Below are positions 1 to 12,104 of a stretch of 64,000 nucleotides of DNA, one piece after another. The stretch is from Callipepla californica brunnescens (taxonomy: Eukaryota > Chordata > Aves > Galliformes > Odontophoridae): contig JALIRH010000007.1 in assembly GCA_023055505.1 (NCBI GenBank), forward strand, positions 29,183,720 through 29,247,719. Direction: 5' to 3'. Position numbers and translations under genes: made by a program. Within the stretch, counting starts at the first letter, position 1, and each line of letters starts with the position of its first letter. The notes below the pieces were generated by a model that did not search any database, was not told the origin of the DNA, and saw only the letters and a program-made list of their open reading frames with translations.

Positions 1-1022
1 TGTTTCTGCCAGTTCTGAAAATGAAGCCTTGAGTGATGTAGCAGCAGCAGCAGATCCAGCACAGTCTGAAGCACTGTCAGCAGTGACAACCAGTGAAGTA
101 AGCTCAGAAACCTTACAAGAGCCAGTAGTGGACCATGTACAATCCCAGGCCTTGCCAAGAGCAGCAAAGGTACTGATTCCTGATGAGATGCTGGCTGAAA
201 CTTTGTCATCATCAGCAACAGAGGCTTGTGATCCAGTTGAATCAGAAGCCTCGGCCATGACTGTGGCAGATCTGAATCACCCCGAAGCTTCCTGTCATGA
301 GATGACAAGGAACGTGGCACAGTATGAAAACGTGCCTGTGACAGAGTGTGTGTTGCAGGATGATAATGTGCCAGCAGCAGAAATGGAACAATCTGAACTG
401 GATGGTGAAGGTATGGGAGCCCTTCCTGAGTCGGCAGTGGAGAAGGAAGAGGAAGACAAAATATGGCTAGCTGCTGATACAAAAAACTCTTCAGCCCACC
501 AGGGCTCTCAAAACCTTGTTGTATGTAACCTGGATGCCAAAAGTTCTGGTGACTTAGAATCTTGTGATGCTGTGGATGATACTAATGAAACAAAACCAGA
601 ATCTTCAGTGGAAGTAGTGAAGGATGGTGATCATTTGACTGTAGAAAATCTTGAGCCTCCCACTGAGGAAAAAGCAGTCTGTGAAATTAGTACCAGTATG
701 TCTCAGTCACCTGACAGAACTGAACCAATTAATACAGATGTACCATTACTTGACCAGAATACTTGTGATGTGGAGCCAGGCTTAACTGATACTGGTACAA
801 CAGCATCTTCATCTCTAAGCAGTGAAATGTATCCTAGAACTAAAGAGAGAGAACCTAACCCAGTACCTGTTGATGATGACAGTTCAATACTGAGCATCGA
901 TCTCAATCACTTGAGGCATATTCCAAAAGCTATCAGTCCTCTGAACAGTCCAATGCGCCCTTTGGCAAAAGTGCTTAAGGTGGAAAGTCCCTGCAAAGGT
1001 CCTGTGAAGAGTTATAACAAAG
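1..1022 (+). CDS. CASP8AP2: CASP8AP2 (FLASH), internal coding exon, 5' end outside the window
   Basis: This is the right-hand part of a coding exon that enters the window already open; the first full codon begins at base 2 and about 340 residues are encoded here. The protein is acidic, Ser/Glu/Val-rich and low complexity, as expected for the disordered middle of FLASH, a nuclear scaffold for histone pre-mRNA processing (U7 snRNP/Lsm11), NPAT-linked histone transcription and PML-body association. The end is set by a donor at 1023 (AAAG then GTATTC), which leaves one base of a codon. That base joins the first two bases at 3531 to give Asp, reading NK-D-LIPE across the junction. The open frame continues past the donor to 1150, but that is intron read-through. 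Identification rests on the downstream exons and gene order. About 600 N-terminal residues of a roughly 1980-residue family member must lie to the left. Confidence 0.88.
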
Positions 1023-1316
1023 GTATTCATATATGTGTTCTAATTTATTTTAGAAGTAAAGTCTTAGGGGATGCATTCATGGAAAGCAGAAATTACTTTC
1101 TTTTAACTGCTTTCCCGAAAATACAGTTTGTTTTTAATTTGGCTGCATAAGTTACAATGGTCCTTCTGTTTTATCGCAGAACTGTTAGATGTCAAGATTG
1201 CTTGCAATGCAGTACAGTTAGCTACAAAATTGGAGTTAGTCACCACTTAAAATTGAATAATTGAAATAAGAGTTTATATGCAAATGTCAAAAGTGTGTAT
1301 ATACATGTATGTATAT

Positions 1317-1353
<37 letters not shown>

Positions 1354-3530
1354 CATATACACACATCTCTTACCTGTGTTTTCTTCTGACTGTGTATATT
1401 AGATCTTTCTGTAATTTTAAGAGGCAGGAGTTAATTAGGATCATCTTCTTTCAAGTATTTATTTCTCTGAATGTTGAAGAAGGTACTCTTAGATTGTTTT
1501 TTAGTAATGTTAACCAAGAAAAATCTCTGTTTGGATAAATTTCACTGTAAAGTTTTAGGTATGTTTTATCATTGTGAGTCAGTCAGTGGGGAAAAAAAAA
1601 AGAAAAAAGTAAAACAGGTCATATAACACTAGAGTGTACCATTAATCAAAAGCTAACTCCTAAACTGGGTGTCAAGGAAATAAAATATGGTGACAGCACT
1701 CAAAAGAAGAGAAAATAGGCAACCTGAAGTTTAAGTCTTTCCCTTGGCTAATTTTCAAAGCTTCCTGTAATGTCCTGCTGCAACTGATAGGTTTTCTTGG
1801 AAATGTTGACTTCTTTCTGGAAGAGGAATGGGAGAGTAGCAGAGTACTACTGAAGTTCTTTTTCTTGCTTTTCAAGAGACCAGTGTTCGTTTCATTTAGC
1901 GTTTGTTTTGAATATCTTAGAATCTGAGGGTAAACCACACTCTCTCTGGTATTTGAGGAAGCTACTCTCTCAATTGTGAATTCCTTTAGTGATCTACTTT
2001 TTATTCCTGCAGTGGTTTATATTCTTTGAACTGCCTGGGCGTACGTGGGCCCAGGGTAGATTAACATCAAATAAATGTTCTTCTCTCTGTGTAATGCTTC
2101 TCTGATTTAACTGTAGAGAAATCGTTCCTGTCCGGAGCTTACGGACATATTACATAGCAGTGACTTTCATCTCTGCAGTTAAATGCCTTGCTGTCTTTGT
2201 GATACAGATGTCAGATGTTCTACATGTGTTAAACTGGGAGGTCATGGCTTCTCTTGTCCTTGAAATTCAATACTCTCCTCTCTACTGTTCTGCAGGACAT
2301 ACATTAATACTGTGTTTTGACTACTTTGGTTTTGTACTTTCAGTTTGTCAAGTTGATTAGTTTGAGAGCACATTGAGCCTTGTAAAACTGAAATGGAGGC
2401 AGTAAAGAAGTGCTGTTTTACTACTGTAGAGTCTTTGTAAGCATTTTCAAATACTGCTTGAAAGCATTAATTAAAATTTCATTTTATAATGAGAAGGAAT
2501 TCAGATACAATCATATACCAGATGAAAGTTTGTTAGAGGTCATTAAGCAGTCTAATCTATGTGAGATTGAACATAAGAGTTTTATTAACCAGTGTCCTGC
2601 AAGCCTGTAATTAACTGCAAATCTCATTAATCAATACATACACATTTGAGTGGATTTTTTTGTGCACTGGAAACTAGCTTGCTTTGTAGCTAATTGTAAT
2701 TACTTATTTTTCTTAACTAAATAGTATTTGTTTTGAACTCTAATGATTAATTTACTGAATCTCTAAAAATATAAAACATCTAGTAAACTTACTTTCCTTT
2801 CACATACTCCCTATTTTTATCATTTGGGAACCTAAACTTGAGGCTTTTTTCAACATCTCTTATTAAACAAAAAAAAAATAAAAAAATTCAAACAAACTGA
2901 CTGTTTTATCCCATCACGTTTCCTTATGGTCCTGGTAATCTTAAATGTGTCAAGAACTGAAATTGGAGTTTACCACATAGATAGTGGCTAGTATAACAGC
3001 CCTCTCTTTGTTCAGTAAGCGTAGTTAGTATATTGACAGACTTGGAAGAGTGAAAGTAGCTCCTTGTCTGTAGAGGAAAAAATAGTTGCATTAATAGGGC
3101 ATTTTTATTGCTCCTTTTGTTTTCATCAGAACATCATTAAAAGGAAAACAACTGTTATATGTAAATCTTAGTTCATAATGATGTCAGAGTTAAAATTCAG
3201 CTTGTGCAGTGTTCAAAAAAAATTTTTAAAGTGAGTGGAAATTTCAAAGCTAATGGAAACTTAGAGATTTTTCTCTTTTCAATGGATGTGTTTGTAGGAA
3301 AAGTCATACATCTTTGGTGAAATGTTGAGTCCTTATTGGCCCTTTGAAGCTTAGAAAAATCCCATTCTGCTGAATGAGAACTGCCCCTTTCCCTTGCTAA
3401 AATTTTGTGAATTGTCAGCAGCAGTTTGAAACAATTCTGAACAGTCATTTGGCAGAATAGCATTCTTCTAAAACTGTCTGTTAATAGTTTTATTCTATAT
3501 GGTGATTAACAAACTCTTTTCTTTTTATAG
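1023..3530 (+). other. CASP8AP2: CASP8AP2 intron (phase 1)
   Basis: A 2.5-kb AT-rich intron with donor GTATTC at 1023 and a pyrimidine-rich acceptor ending TTTTTATAG at 3530. It contains a CA/TA microsatellite near 1313-1358 and scattered A-runs. I see no further gene or clear transposon in it; the small open frames here have no recognisable content. Confidence 0.85.
1313..1358. repeat. (CA)n/(TA)n compound microsatellite
   Basis: A run of AC dinucleotides passes directly into a run of AT dinucleotides, then a short TACATATACACAC degenerate end. It is a simple sequence repeat inside a CASP8AP2 intron and probably length-polymorphic. Confidence 0.9.
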
Positions 3531-6480
3531 ATTTAATTCCTGAAAGTACGGTTGTCATCTGTCCCTCAAAGAATTTGTCAAAGGAGGTAAATAAAGAAAA
3601 TCAAAAGCCTCTTAGCCTGTCTGATGCACGCTTAGAAATCGAGTCCCAGCTGAGTATCTCTTCAGATGAAATAGAAGAAGGAGAAATTGTAAGTAGTGAT
3701 GAAGATGAGGAAAAATCTAAATCAGAAGGACACTCTGAAAATCCAAAAATGTCAAGATCAAAAACTCCTGAAACACGGAATTTGACCAGCAGTCCACAGA
3801 ATCAAAAGAACAAAACTGTACATTGCAATGAGGATAATGGAAAATTTGTTTCTGTGAAAGTAAGTACGAAGAACAGAGAGAGGCATAAAAATCGGACTTT
3901 CAGATCTTCGAAGGAAATGAAGAAAAATAAAACTGTGAGCCTTACTTGTCTTGAAAAAATAGTTCAAGTTATAGTTGAACCTTCAAATGTACAAGAAATC
4001 ATGCAAATGCTCAGATGTATACGAAAACAGATGAGGAAAAATTATATGAAATTCAAGGTACACTTCCCAGTTCAGCATTTTCACAGAATTATTGAATCCG
4101 GTATCATAAATTTTACATCTTTAATTAAACACCTGAACTTTTCCAAAATGTCTACATCAGGTGAGACATTAAAATGGAATATATGTGATATTATAGAATC
4201 TAAACTCAAGCAAGTTAAAAAGAATGCAATAGTGGACCGTCTCTTTGAACAGCAAGTATCAGACATGAAAAAACGGCTGTGGAAATTTGTGGATGAACAG
4301 CTTGACTACTTATTTGAGAAGGTAAAGAGAATCATCATAAAGCAATGTGATGTGGTAAAGCTGGGAAATGAGAGTGAGGAAGGGAAGCTTGAAAGAACAG
4401 GAAAACAAAACCACAAAATCAGTCATAAAGATGATGTGCAGAAATCTAGGAAAAAGTCTCTAAAAGATGGATCTCAAAAACCTCAAGAATGTTTCCTTTC
4501 TAAGCAATCTGTGGATTATCCGAGACCTAAGTGTCACCATGAGAAAAATAAAACCGAAGCACCAAAAGCTGCTTTCACAAAATGTCTTAACTCCATTGAT
4601 AACACAAGGAATTCCCAAACCAAAGTGCAGCCCACTAAAGAGAATAATTTGCAATGCGCTGTCACTCCAGTGAAGGGTGTAAAACATGAAAAAGAAGGAT
4701 TCCAGCAATTCAGAGATGCTAACAAGTCTGATCTTAGTTATGATCTTCTTACGGAACAGCAAGCATCCACTCTTACATTTAATCTTGTAAGTGATGCTCA
4801 AATGGGTGAAATCTTCAAAAGCTTGTTGCAAGGTTCTGATCTCCTGGAAAAAAGTGGTAGCAACATCGATAGACATGATTGGGAATTCAGGACACCAGAA
4901 AAACAGTTTTCAGACAATCATAAATGCAAAAGTAATACTTCTGAATTAGTGCAAAGGATTGCTCCAAAGGAGGTTCATGTAGAGTCTCGATCGGTAGAGG
5001 ATATTAGCTGGGCTGTTGTTTCACCTATGCGAGCTCCATCTTTAACTTCTAGACTTCAAATGTCCGTTGATCCAGATGTGCTAGATGAAAGCTGTATGTT
5101 TGAAGTTCCTACAAGTGCAACCTCGTGTAGAGAAGATGAATGCAGTTTGCCGAAGAGTAAATCATTTGTTTCTTCTATCCTCCTTGAAGATTTGGCTGTT
5201 TCCTTAACTATTCCATCACCTTTAAAATCAGATGCTCACCTCAGCTTCCTAAAGTCTGAGAATAACTCTAGATCAGCTCCCGAGTGTGTCCTTAGCGCTC
5301 ATTACAGCGAGGACGCTCTTCTTGAAGGGGAAGATGCCACTGAACAAGACATTAATTTGGCCTTAGAATCTGATAACTCAAGCAGTAGATCCAGTTGTTC
5401 TTCGTCGTGGACGAGTCGTCCTGTTATTCCTGGTTTTCAGTGTCGCTCCAGCCTGCCAATGCAAGCAGTAATCATGGAGAAATCCAATGATCATTTCATT
5501 GTAAAGATTAGGCGTGCAGTGCCATCTATCACCCCAGCATCTGATCAGATGGCTTTAGTGAAGGATGCGTGGGCATCTTCAACCAAGAATGAAAAAGAAG
5601 AAATGAGAAATGATGGAAAAGGAAGGGACAGGCAGAGTGCTATAGCAGCTGCTGTACAGGAAGCTGTCAAACCGGATCTGCTTAAGACAGATCACTTACC
5701 TTATGTCAGCATAATAAAAGAACAGAATCCTGCCTTACCTCATCCTCTGAAGGATTCTCATAGTAGTGCTGGAAAGGAAGAAACTACCCTCTTGCTTGAA
5801 CCTTGTAGAAAACCTTCAAATGTGGATAGCTGTGACACTGAAAGCCCAAGTGAAGGCTCTGAGCAACCTCAGACACACAAAGTGGAAGTATCTGAAAACA
5901 CAGGTGAAACAAGTGTTAGATCCCAGGCTTCTTTTCCTGATGGATGCAGTGGAGAGTCATACATAGACTTAACAGATGAAAGTGTTAAAAAAACTTCATG
6001 TTTTGCAGTGGATTCTGCTGCAAATAACAGGAGTCAGCAAGTTTCTACAGGGAACTTAGAAATCAGGGATAAAAAGGAATTGGAAGAGTGCTCCGATGCA
6101 TTCATAGACTTAACAGAAGAGCTTTCCAATGAGGCCATGGCAGGAGAATGTTACCTTGAAGAAAAATCCACTGTGGATACTGATGGAGTTTGCCAAATGA
6201 GCATAGATGACAAAACTAGTAAAAAACGGAAAAAGGAGACTGTTGAAGAGAATTCCAACTTAAAAAGACAACGAAAAGAAACCGAATCAGCAGATGAAGG
6301 TAGCAATGGAAGTGATGTAAAATCCGAAGGGATAAATTCAGGAGAGAAACCATGTCACAGCAAGAGTAATGAGCTGCAACAAAAAGACTCCTCTCCTTTG
6401 CCCCCGTGTGCGTCCTCGCCTAGCCTGTATGCCAAAAACATCATTAAAAAAAAAGGAGAAGTAGTAGTTTCCTGGACAAG
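3531..6480 (+). CDS. CASP8AP2: CASP8AP2 (FLASH), large coding exon
   Basis: A 2950-base exon, open throughout, between acceptor TTTTTATAG and donor GTAATA. It enters in phase 1 and leaves in phase 2; the first complete codons read LIPESTVVICPS. An acidic EIEEGEIVSSDEDEE segment (from 3668) comes first. A helical conserved block follows at about 3950-4340 (LEKIVQVIVEPSNVQEIM..., then LWKFVDEQLDYLFEKV), then a long Ser-rich linker with an IPGFQ...MEKSNDHFIVKIRRA block (about 5430-5520). Two IDLT cores, YIDLTDES (5960) and FIDLTEEL (6101), resemble SUMO-interacting motifs. A basic stretch KKRKKE...KRQRKE (about 6215-6280) is a likely nuclear localisation signal. The exon ends in VVVSWTR, the start of the C-terminal SANT/Myb-like domain. 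There is no true start codon inside: the first long in-frame stretch begins at TTG. Confidence 0.93.
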
Positions 6481-7615
6481 GTAATAATTTCTAATTTCAT
6501 CTGTTCCTTTCTGGGTTTTTTTTTGTATTTTAATCTATGTGATGCATTGGAAAGTGGGGGAAAATAGAACAGGATATTAGGTGGTACAGCATAGTACTGC
6601 ATACATACTGCATAGTAGTATGGAAGCCTCCTCCTGTCTGTGCCACATGGCTTCATGAAAATGATTCTTTCCCTTAGAGTACCACTAAAAGGTACAAAAG
6701 TCTATTTTGCTCTTTTTCTTAGGAGTTGTCCAGTAAAAAGCAAATTTCAGAAATGAGCTTATTTCCTGCAATTCTGTTAGCACCTTTGGAAAAGAACAGG
6801 TTTTGTTTGTTTGTTTGGTTGGTTTTTTTGCATAGCTTATATCAGATTGCAACATTACATCATCCTGCAAGAATGGAAGTCTTTCATGATCCTATAAGGC
6901 CTTGAAGCATTGGTAATAGGATAAAGGACAAAGATTTCCTCCCACTGAAGGCATGAGAGCAAACAGTGTTCTGCCTGGGAGTCTGTACTGCTCCAGCTGC
7001 AGAGATGCACTGGTTTTTAATAGGAATAGCTCCTTAAGGGAGACTGTAAAAGCTATTGAGGCTTTATTTATTTCTTTTTAACATGCAAAACAATGAAATA
7101 GGATAATAGTGTTACGAATTTTCCTTATGGGTATGACCAGGGTTTTTTGTGTCTTAGTCTTTGTACATCTTTGGACTATGTCTAACAAAAAGAGGTATTT
7201 AAATAAGGAATTATTGTGGAATGAAGGAAATTAAATGTAATTTATTGAATTATTGTAACCAAGGATTCATTGTGCCTATGATGTAGTGAGGGTGTCTGTA
7301 CATGTTCACAGAATCATAGAATTGCTCAGGTTGGAAAAGACCTTCAAGCTCAACAAGTCCAGTTGCGACCAAACCATACTCCTCCAACTCTTAACCCACT
7401 GCTAAATCATAGGATAACATGCTCTCACTGTCTCTTGTTTGTACTGATTCTGTTATTCTGTGTCAGTAGAGGGGGTGTCTTCTAACAGTTCATGCCTCTG
7501 TTTGAATTCGTGCGTTGTAGTTTGGAAGTATGTAAGTCTGTATAAATATATACATATATATATGAGTGTATGTGTGATTGTGCCTTAAAACTTGAAAAAT
7601 CTGTTTTTGCTGTAG
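6481..7615 (+). other. CASP8AP2: CASP8AP2 intron (phase 2)
   Basis: A 1.1-kb intron with donor GTAATA at 6481 and acceptor TTTTTGCTGTAG at 7615. It carries a short minus-strand CR1 tail at 7308-7412 and a small TA-rich stretch near 7545-7562. Nothing else is recognised. Confidence 0.88.
7308..7412 (-). mobile_element. CR1 LINE 3'-end fragment
   Basis: The plus strand reads CAGAATCATAGAATTGCTC, then AGGTTGGAAAAGACC and CAAGTCCAGT. This is the reverse complement of the 3' terminus of avian CR1 elements. Only the terminal ~100 bases remain, as usual for 5'-truncated CR1 copies. It is old and diverged and lies in an intron. Confidence 0.85.
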
Positions 7616-7715
7616 AAATGACGACCGAGAGATTTTATTGGAATGTCAGAGAAGAGGACCATCAAATAAAACCTTTGTTTCCTTGGCCACCAGATTGAAC
7701 AAAAGCCCAAATCAG
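7616..7715 (+). CDS. CASP8AP2: CASP8AP2 (FLASH), SANT-domain exon
   Basis: A 100-base exon that is too short to stand out as an open frame. The first base completes an Arg codon with AG from 6479-6480. It then reads [20 protein letters not shown] and [13 protein letters not shown] to the donor GTACGT at 7716. This is the core of the C-terminal SANT/Myb-like domain of FLASH, with the tryptophan of the preceding exon (VSWTR) as the first aromatic. As I recall, this domain mediates the contact with NPAT at histone locus bodies. Splice phases match on both sides, so the exon assignment is firm. Confidence 0.93.
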
Positions 7716-8289
7716 GTACGTGTCACCATTCTTACACTTGATAACAACTGCATTGGTACTTTCATGACTGCCATTGAACTGAGACCTTGAGAGATCTGCT
7801 GCTAATTACGAGTTGTTTTTTTAACTTGTGACTTCTGTTGGGGAGTTCTTGAAAAAAAGAATCTTAGATTTTCCCAGTTGTTACTTTTTAAAAATGTATG
7901 TTAACAGATTATGGGATTCATCGACATCTGTTTGATCAGTACCTTAAAACTGCTGCACTCAGTACAAATTTCAGTCGTAATTGATTTGAAGTCTTTGTCC
8001 TTTCCCTGTCAAACCATTGGAGTGAAACCTGTGTTAAATTAATGGCAGACTGTAGCTGTGGTGAGCCTGGGGACAGTTTCATAATCATAGGTGTAGGAAG
8101 ATTTCCTTGTAGTACAAATACAGTTAGCACAGCAGTGTTCTTAAAATTCTCCCCTTTAAATTTAATGGAGGTAAAAAAACACATTGTCTCTGTGACTGAC
8201 AAACAAACAAAACTCAAGCTGTCAGATCAGTCTGTGTTTTTATGGAAATCCAGAGCCTTAATAACGCGCCTTTATTTGTTTTACACTAG
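7716..8289 (+). other. CASP8AP2: CASP8AP2 last intron (phase 0)
   Basis: A 574-base intron from donor GTACGT to acceptor TTTACACTAG. I see no repeat or gene within it; open frames on both strands around 7936-8314 are spurious. Confidence 0.88.
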
Positions 8290-8346
8290 GTTTCAGAAAG
8301 GTTCAAGCAGCTAATGAAGCTATTCAAGAAATCCAAGTGCAAGTAA
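8290..8346 (+). CDS. CASP8AP2: CASP8AP2 (FLASH), terminal coding exon
   Basis: The last coding exon encodes VSERFKQLMKLFKKSKCK and stops at TAA (8344-8346). The segment is the final helix of the SANT/Myb-like domain plus a basic tail, and it matches the C-terminal end expected for FLASH. The exon starts in phase 0 directly after TTTACACTAG. Together the four exons seen here encode about 1375 residues. Confidence 0.93.
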   Translation, partial: VSERFKQLMKLFKKSKCK

Positions 8347-9665
8347 CTTACCACCGTGCTGCTTTGTGGTTACAGGACTTAACTGTGAGCAGCAGTGATG
8401 GACTATAACCACTGTATTTGTGTGCTGTGAGCAGGGGGAGGTATCCAAGCAGGAGTACTGATAAATCTGCTGCCCTGCTCGTTATTACTTCCCTGTCCAT
8501 GGTTCCTCTGAAACATTTTATCAGAGCAGCAGAAGGATGCACAGGAAACTGGCTGAGAAAGAATGTGCGTGTACAAATGGTGCAGTGTTGTCTCAAGGGA
8601 GTGACATCTCGTGTTGGTTAAATGCGTTCTGTAAGTAAGGGGAAGAATCCAGTCAAGTGGAAATGGTGGCTCTTGCTTGTCTTGGCAGAAGTACTCTATG
8701 CAGTGATGTCAAACTGTGATCTTAAAACATAAGAATTCTTTGGAGCCAAGTTAGTAGATAATGCTGGAGAATGATGAATATGCTGTCTTGGTTATGTTGA
8801 AATGTGAAAACTGGTACTTCAAGAAGTTAAGCATTTTCTTTTAAAACAAGCCATAGTAGTGATTACAATAATTCCAGAAGCTGTTTATCCAGTAATTGAA
8901 TTCTGATGGGAAGAAATAGGTTGCTCTTCACTATTTTGTCAGATGCTCATTGGTGGCTTTCAAGGAGAGGAAATTAGGATTTGTCTTCAACTTTAAACTT
9001 ACTCTCTAAGCCACTTGATGTCTCCAGTGTTCCAGCAGAAGGTGTCCATCTGGCTCCATTGATAACGGAGGACTGGACAGTTGGCTTGACTGGACTTCTA
9101 ACCTTTAGATTTGTGAAGTCAAACAAAATGAGCCCCAACTTCTGTGACACAGTGCAGCCAGCATTAGGGCAGTGACCAGTTATTGCATTGCATCGGTACT
9201 GTGAAGGAGGGACAAGTATTTGTTTAACAAGAACGATTGTGCAGTTTAAAACATGTTGCAGTTCTGCTGACATTTTAAATGAGTTCATTTAGTTTCCAAA
9301 AAAAAAAAGCTTTTAATTTATTTAGAATTGGACCTTTGCAGTTTTACAAAATGTTACGTCATACTGTTAACCAGGAGAAAAACCTTTTTTGTAAAGGAAA
9401 CCAGTTTTAAAAGCTTGTCCATTTGGCATGTTTTGACAGCAATTGTACGTGTCATTACAGACTGTTCAGTACATCAGAAATTCATGGTGCTTCATCTTAA
9501 AGGATTCTGATTCTGCCTCTGGTTTTACTAGTAAATACTGGAAGTATGTGTATCTGTTGATGTACGTGTCTATATATACATTGCTGCTTTCCCCCAAGTT
9601 TTTAAAGAGCTTCACTTCCTCTCTGTAAGAAGCATTCCTGCAAGTTGCACAAGTCAGGCTTGTGT

Positions 9666-9671
9666 AATAAA
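9666..9671 (+). terminator. CASP8AP2: Candidate proximal polyadenylation signal (AATAAA), CASP8AP2
   Basis: A canonical AATAAA hexamer in TGTGTAATAAATTCATTGG, 1.3 kb after the stop codon. It could give a shorter transcript. Use is not shown by the sequence. Confidence 0.35.
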
Positions 9672-10743
9672 TTCATTGGTGTTGGATGTTGATATTGATG
9701 ATCAGAATTGCTGCGGTCAGAATATCTGCTGAGATGAACTAGACTTCATTTAAGAGCTGCACTTAAATGCACTGCCTCTGAACTCAAGTTAAATTGCTTA
9801 TAGAATCTAGTGAATGCTTTTGGAGTTCTAGGATAATTGTTTATGGCTCACTTCCTGACACACAGTAACTGGCAGGATGGACTGCCCACTCTGTTCAACC
9901 ATCAGATCATTCATCAGTGAAGTTGCCACCGATACCTCTGGAATATTGTAAAGGTGTCCTGTGGAACCAACTGTCACGCTGCCAGACAGTGGATAGCTCT
10001 GATTTTAGGCAGCACTCCGGGAGCTCCTAAAAGGAATTACTTGCATGGGTTATAATGCCAGTTCTGGCAGTCTTCCATCTTCTGTGCTTGCTTCTGAAAT
10101 GTTTGCACTTAGTGAGCACATGTCATCTAAGCTGCATAGGTGAAACCTACTTAGTGATTTAACTGGGAGATCTGTGTACCTATCCATGCTTGTTCTTAAC
10201 AAACATTTGTGACAATTGTTTACGTACTGAAATTTAAATTAACTGAATTTGTTCTCAGAAAAATGCTGCTCTGCAAGCTGACTGATGTTTGTGGAAGAAA
10301 ACCAGACTCTTAACATTAAGAGTATTTTTGTAACCATATCTTTATAGATCAAAACGTGCACAATACTGAAGGCACCGAGGGAATCAGCCTCACTGCTTAA
10401 GTGCTTCCTGTCTGTCTCAAAAGCAGACGGTATTTTACTATGAAGTTGTTTATTCCTTGTCTGTGTGTCCTCACTTTCTTATCTGTACAGGTTGGGGTGG
10501 TGTTGACCTTTGGTTCTGACTCAGATTTCTTCGTTTGTAAATTATGAAACTTTTGAGTTCTGTCTACTGTAAGTATTTGTACAGATTCCTACGCTGTCAT
10601 GTAAAATACCCAGTGTGTGTGTGTACATATAAATATGTGTATAAAAATAGAGCTTTGTTTAGCCAAAGATTTTTTTAACTATATAAAACCCCAGGTTTAT
10701 TTTGTATAAACTGGTTTGCTTACTGTAAGAGTAATGCAAAAAA

Positions 10744-10749
10744 AATAAA
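10744..10749 (+). terminator. CASP8AP2: Likely distal polyadenylation signal (AATAAA), CASP8AP2
   Basis: AATAAA lies in an A-rich context, followed within 30 bases by a GTTGCGTTCTTATTG GU/U-rich stretch. It comes after a run of TATAAA-type, T-rich UTR sequence. This is the best candidate for the main transcript end. Confidence 0.55.
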
Positions 10750-11689
10750 ATGTAAAATTCCTGAAGTTGCGTTCTTATTGAACTAACCTTGGCTCAGAGT
10801 GTTCCTGCAGCACTGTTTTGTGTCTTAGTTCTTCAGTAGGGATTCTGGTGCACGTGCCTGTAAATTTACTGCCTGTAAATCTACAGCCACATTTGTGGAA
10901 CCTCAGGCAAACAACGTTTTCCAGAGCTGCTGGCTAATGGCTTGGCAACTACAGATGCTGCAAAGCAGCACTCAGATTGACTTCACTTGTGTGAGTAGCT
11001 ACACTGACTTCTCACTGAAAAACATGAAGGTAATCAGCCTTTGCTCTCATACAGCTACTGCTTCAATTACATATGGCTTATTTAAATCATTGCCTTTTTC
11101 ACTGAGGAAAAAAAGACATACTCCTTCAGAGGGAAAGAAATACATATTGGGTAACAGGCATCCATTTTAGAGTCTTATACACTTCACTAGTGTAGCCTAT
11201 GCCTCTCTTCATCCAACACGCATTTTTCCAGTATCTGGGTTAAAAAAATCCTAATTGACACACACATTGGAATGTTGTCCAGAGTAGAAATCCATATTGG
11301 AGGGTTTGTGGAGGAGACACATCACAGTGAAGGCATGGGGATCAGTACTGAATTCTGAGGGGTTTCTAAGGCCTGCAGTGTCTGTTGCCAGCAAGCTGCC
11401 TATGTAAAATGTTAGACTGGAGGAATATCATTTCTTCAGGCTCCAGAGCAGTACTGCCAAACCATCACTCCACAGCCCCTTCTTTCAACTAATTGTCCTG
11501 AAGCCAGCTGGAGAATAATCTTCACCAATTCATCTTCATGCAGTAAGGCTGCATTACTAAAGCATGCCAAGCAACAGATTTAAGGGATCCTTAGCTTTCT
11601 TAGCATTTATAAAATCAGACAAGGTGTTTCAGGAGCAAAGTTGGCCTTAACAGCCAAAAGGCCAACCACATCTGGGGTGCTTCAGGCCC

Positions 11690-11905
11690 AGCACTGCCAA
11701 ATAGGTGAGGGAAGAAGCTGTACTGCTCTGCACAGCTTCACCTTGATCATTGGTTGTAATGTTGGGCACCACAATATAGGAGCATAAAGCTGTCAGAGAG
11801 CATCCAAAGGTGACGAAAGATCTGAGGGCATATTGTCTGAAGAGCAGCTGAGGCCCTTGGATCAGCCTGGAGAAGAGCAAACTGAGGGGAGGCTTCATGT
11901 TGTCC
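11690..11905 (+). mobile_element. Diverged CR1-like fragment, internal part
   Basis: The plus strand contains GGTGAGGGA, then AGAGCATCCAAAGGTGACGA and CAGCCTGGAGAAGAGCAAAC followed by TGAGGGGAGGC. This order resembles the sense strand of the CR1 ORF2 3' end. The copy is diverged, and its right edge fades out near the CTACAGCC motif. Boundaries are approximate. Confidence 0.55.
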
Positions 11906-12104
11906 TACAGCCAGTTCTCCCTGTTGCTGGTCCTTGTCTCTCCTGCAGGATTCAAACACACTTCTGCTTTTCCAACTCAGGTGGGTCACAGCAGGCAAGC
12001 AGTAGGCTTGTGCTTGAGAGTTGCATGCACACAGACTCATAATCTGTCTTCTGCTGGTATTCACACTGTAAGCTGCTTTCACCTATGACTGATGGTGTCA
12101 TAAG

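Larger units (their letters stand above)
8347..10770 (+). other. CASP8AP2: CASP8AP2 3' UTR
   Basis: About 2.4 kb of AT-rich non-coding sequence follows the stop codon without a recognised gene or transposon. A proximal AATAAA at 9666 and a distal one at 10744 are both possible ends. The distal one is favoured because the T-rich, low-complexity UTR-like character continues to it. The end coordinate is an estimate, about 20 bases after the distal signal. Confidence 0.65.

Noticed and set aside
3575..3577. Apparent start of the 969-codon FLASH frame
   Set aside because: The codon is TTG inside the exon. The frame is open upstream to the acceptor at 3530 and joins the previous exon in phase.
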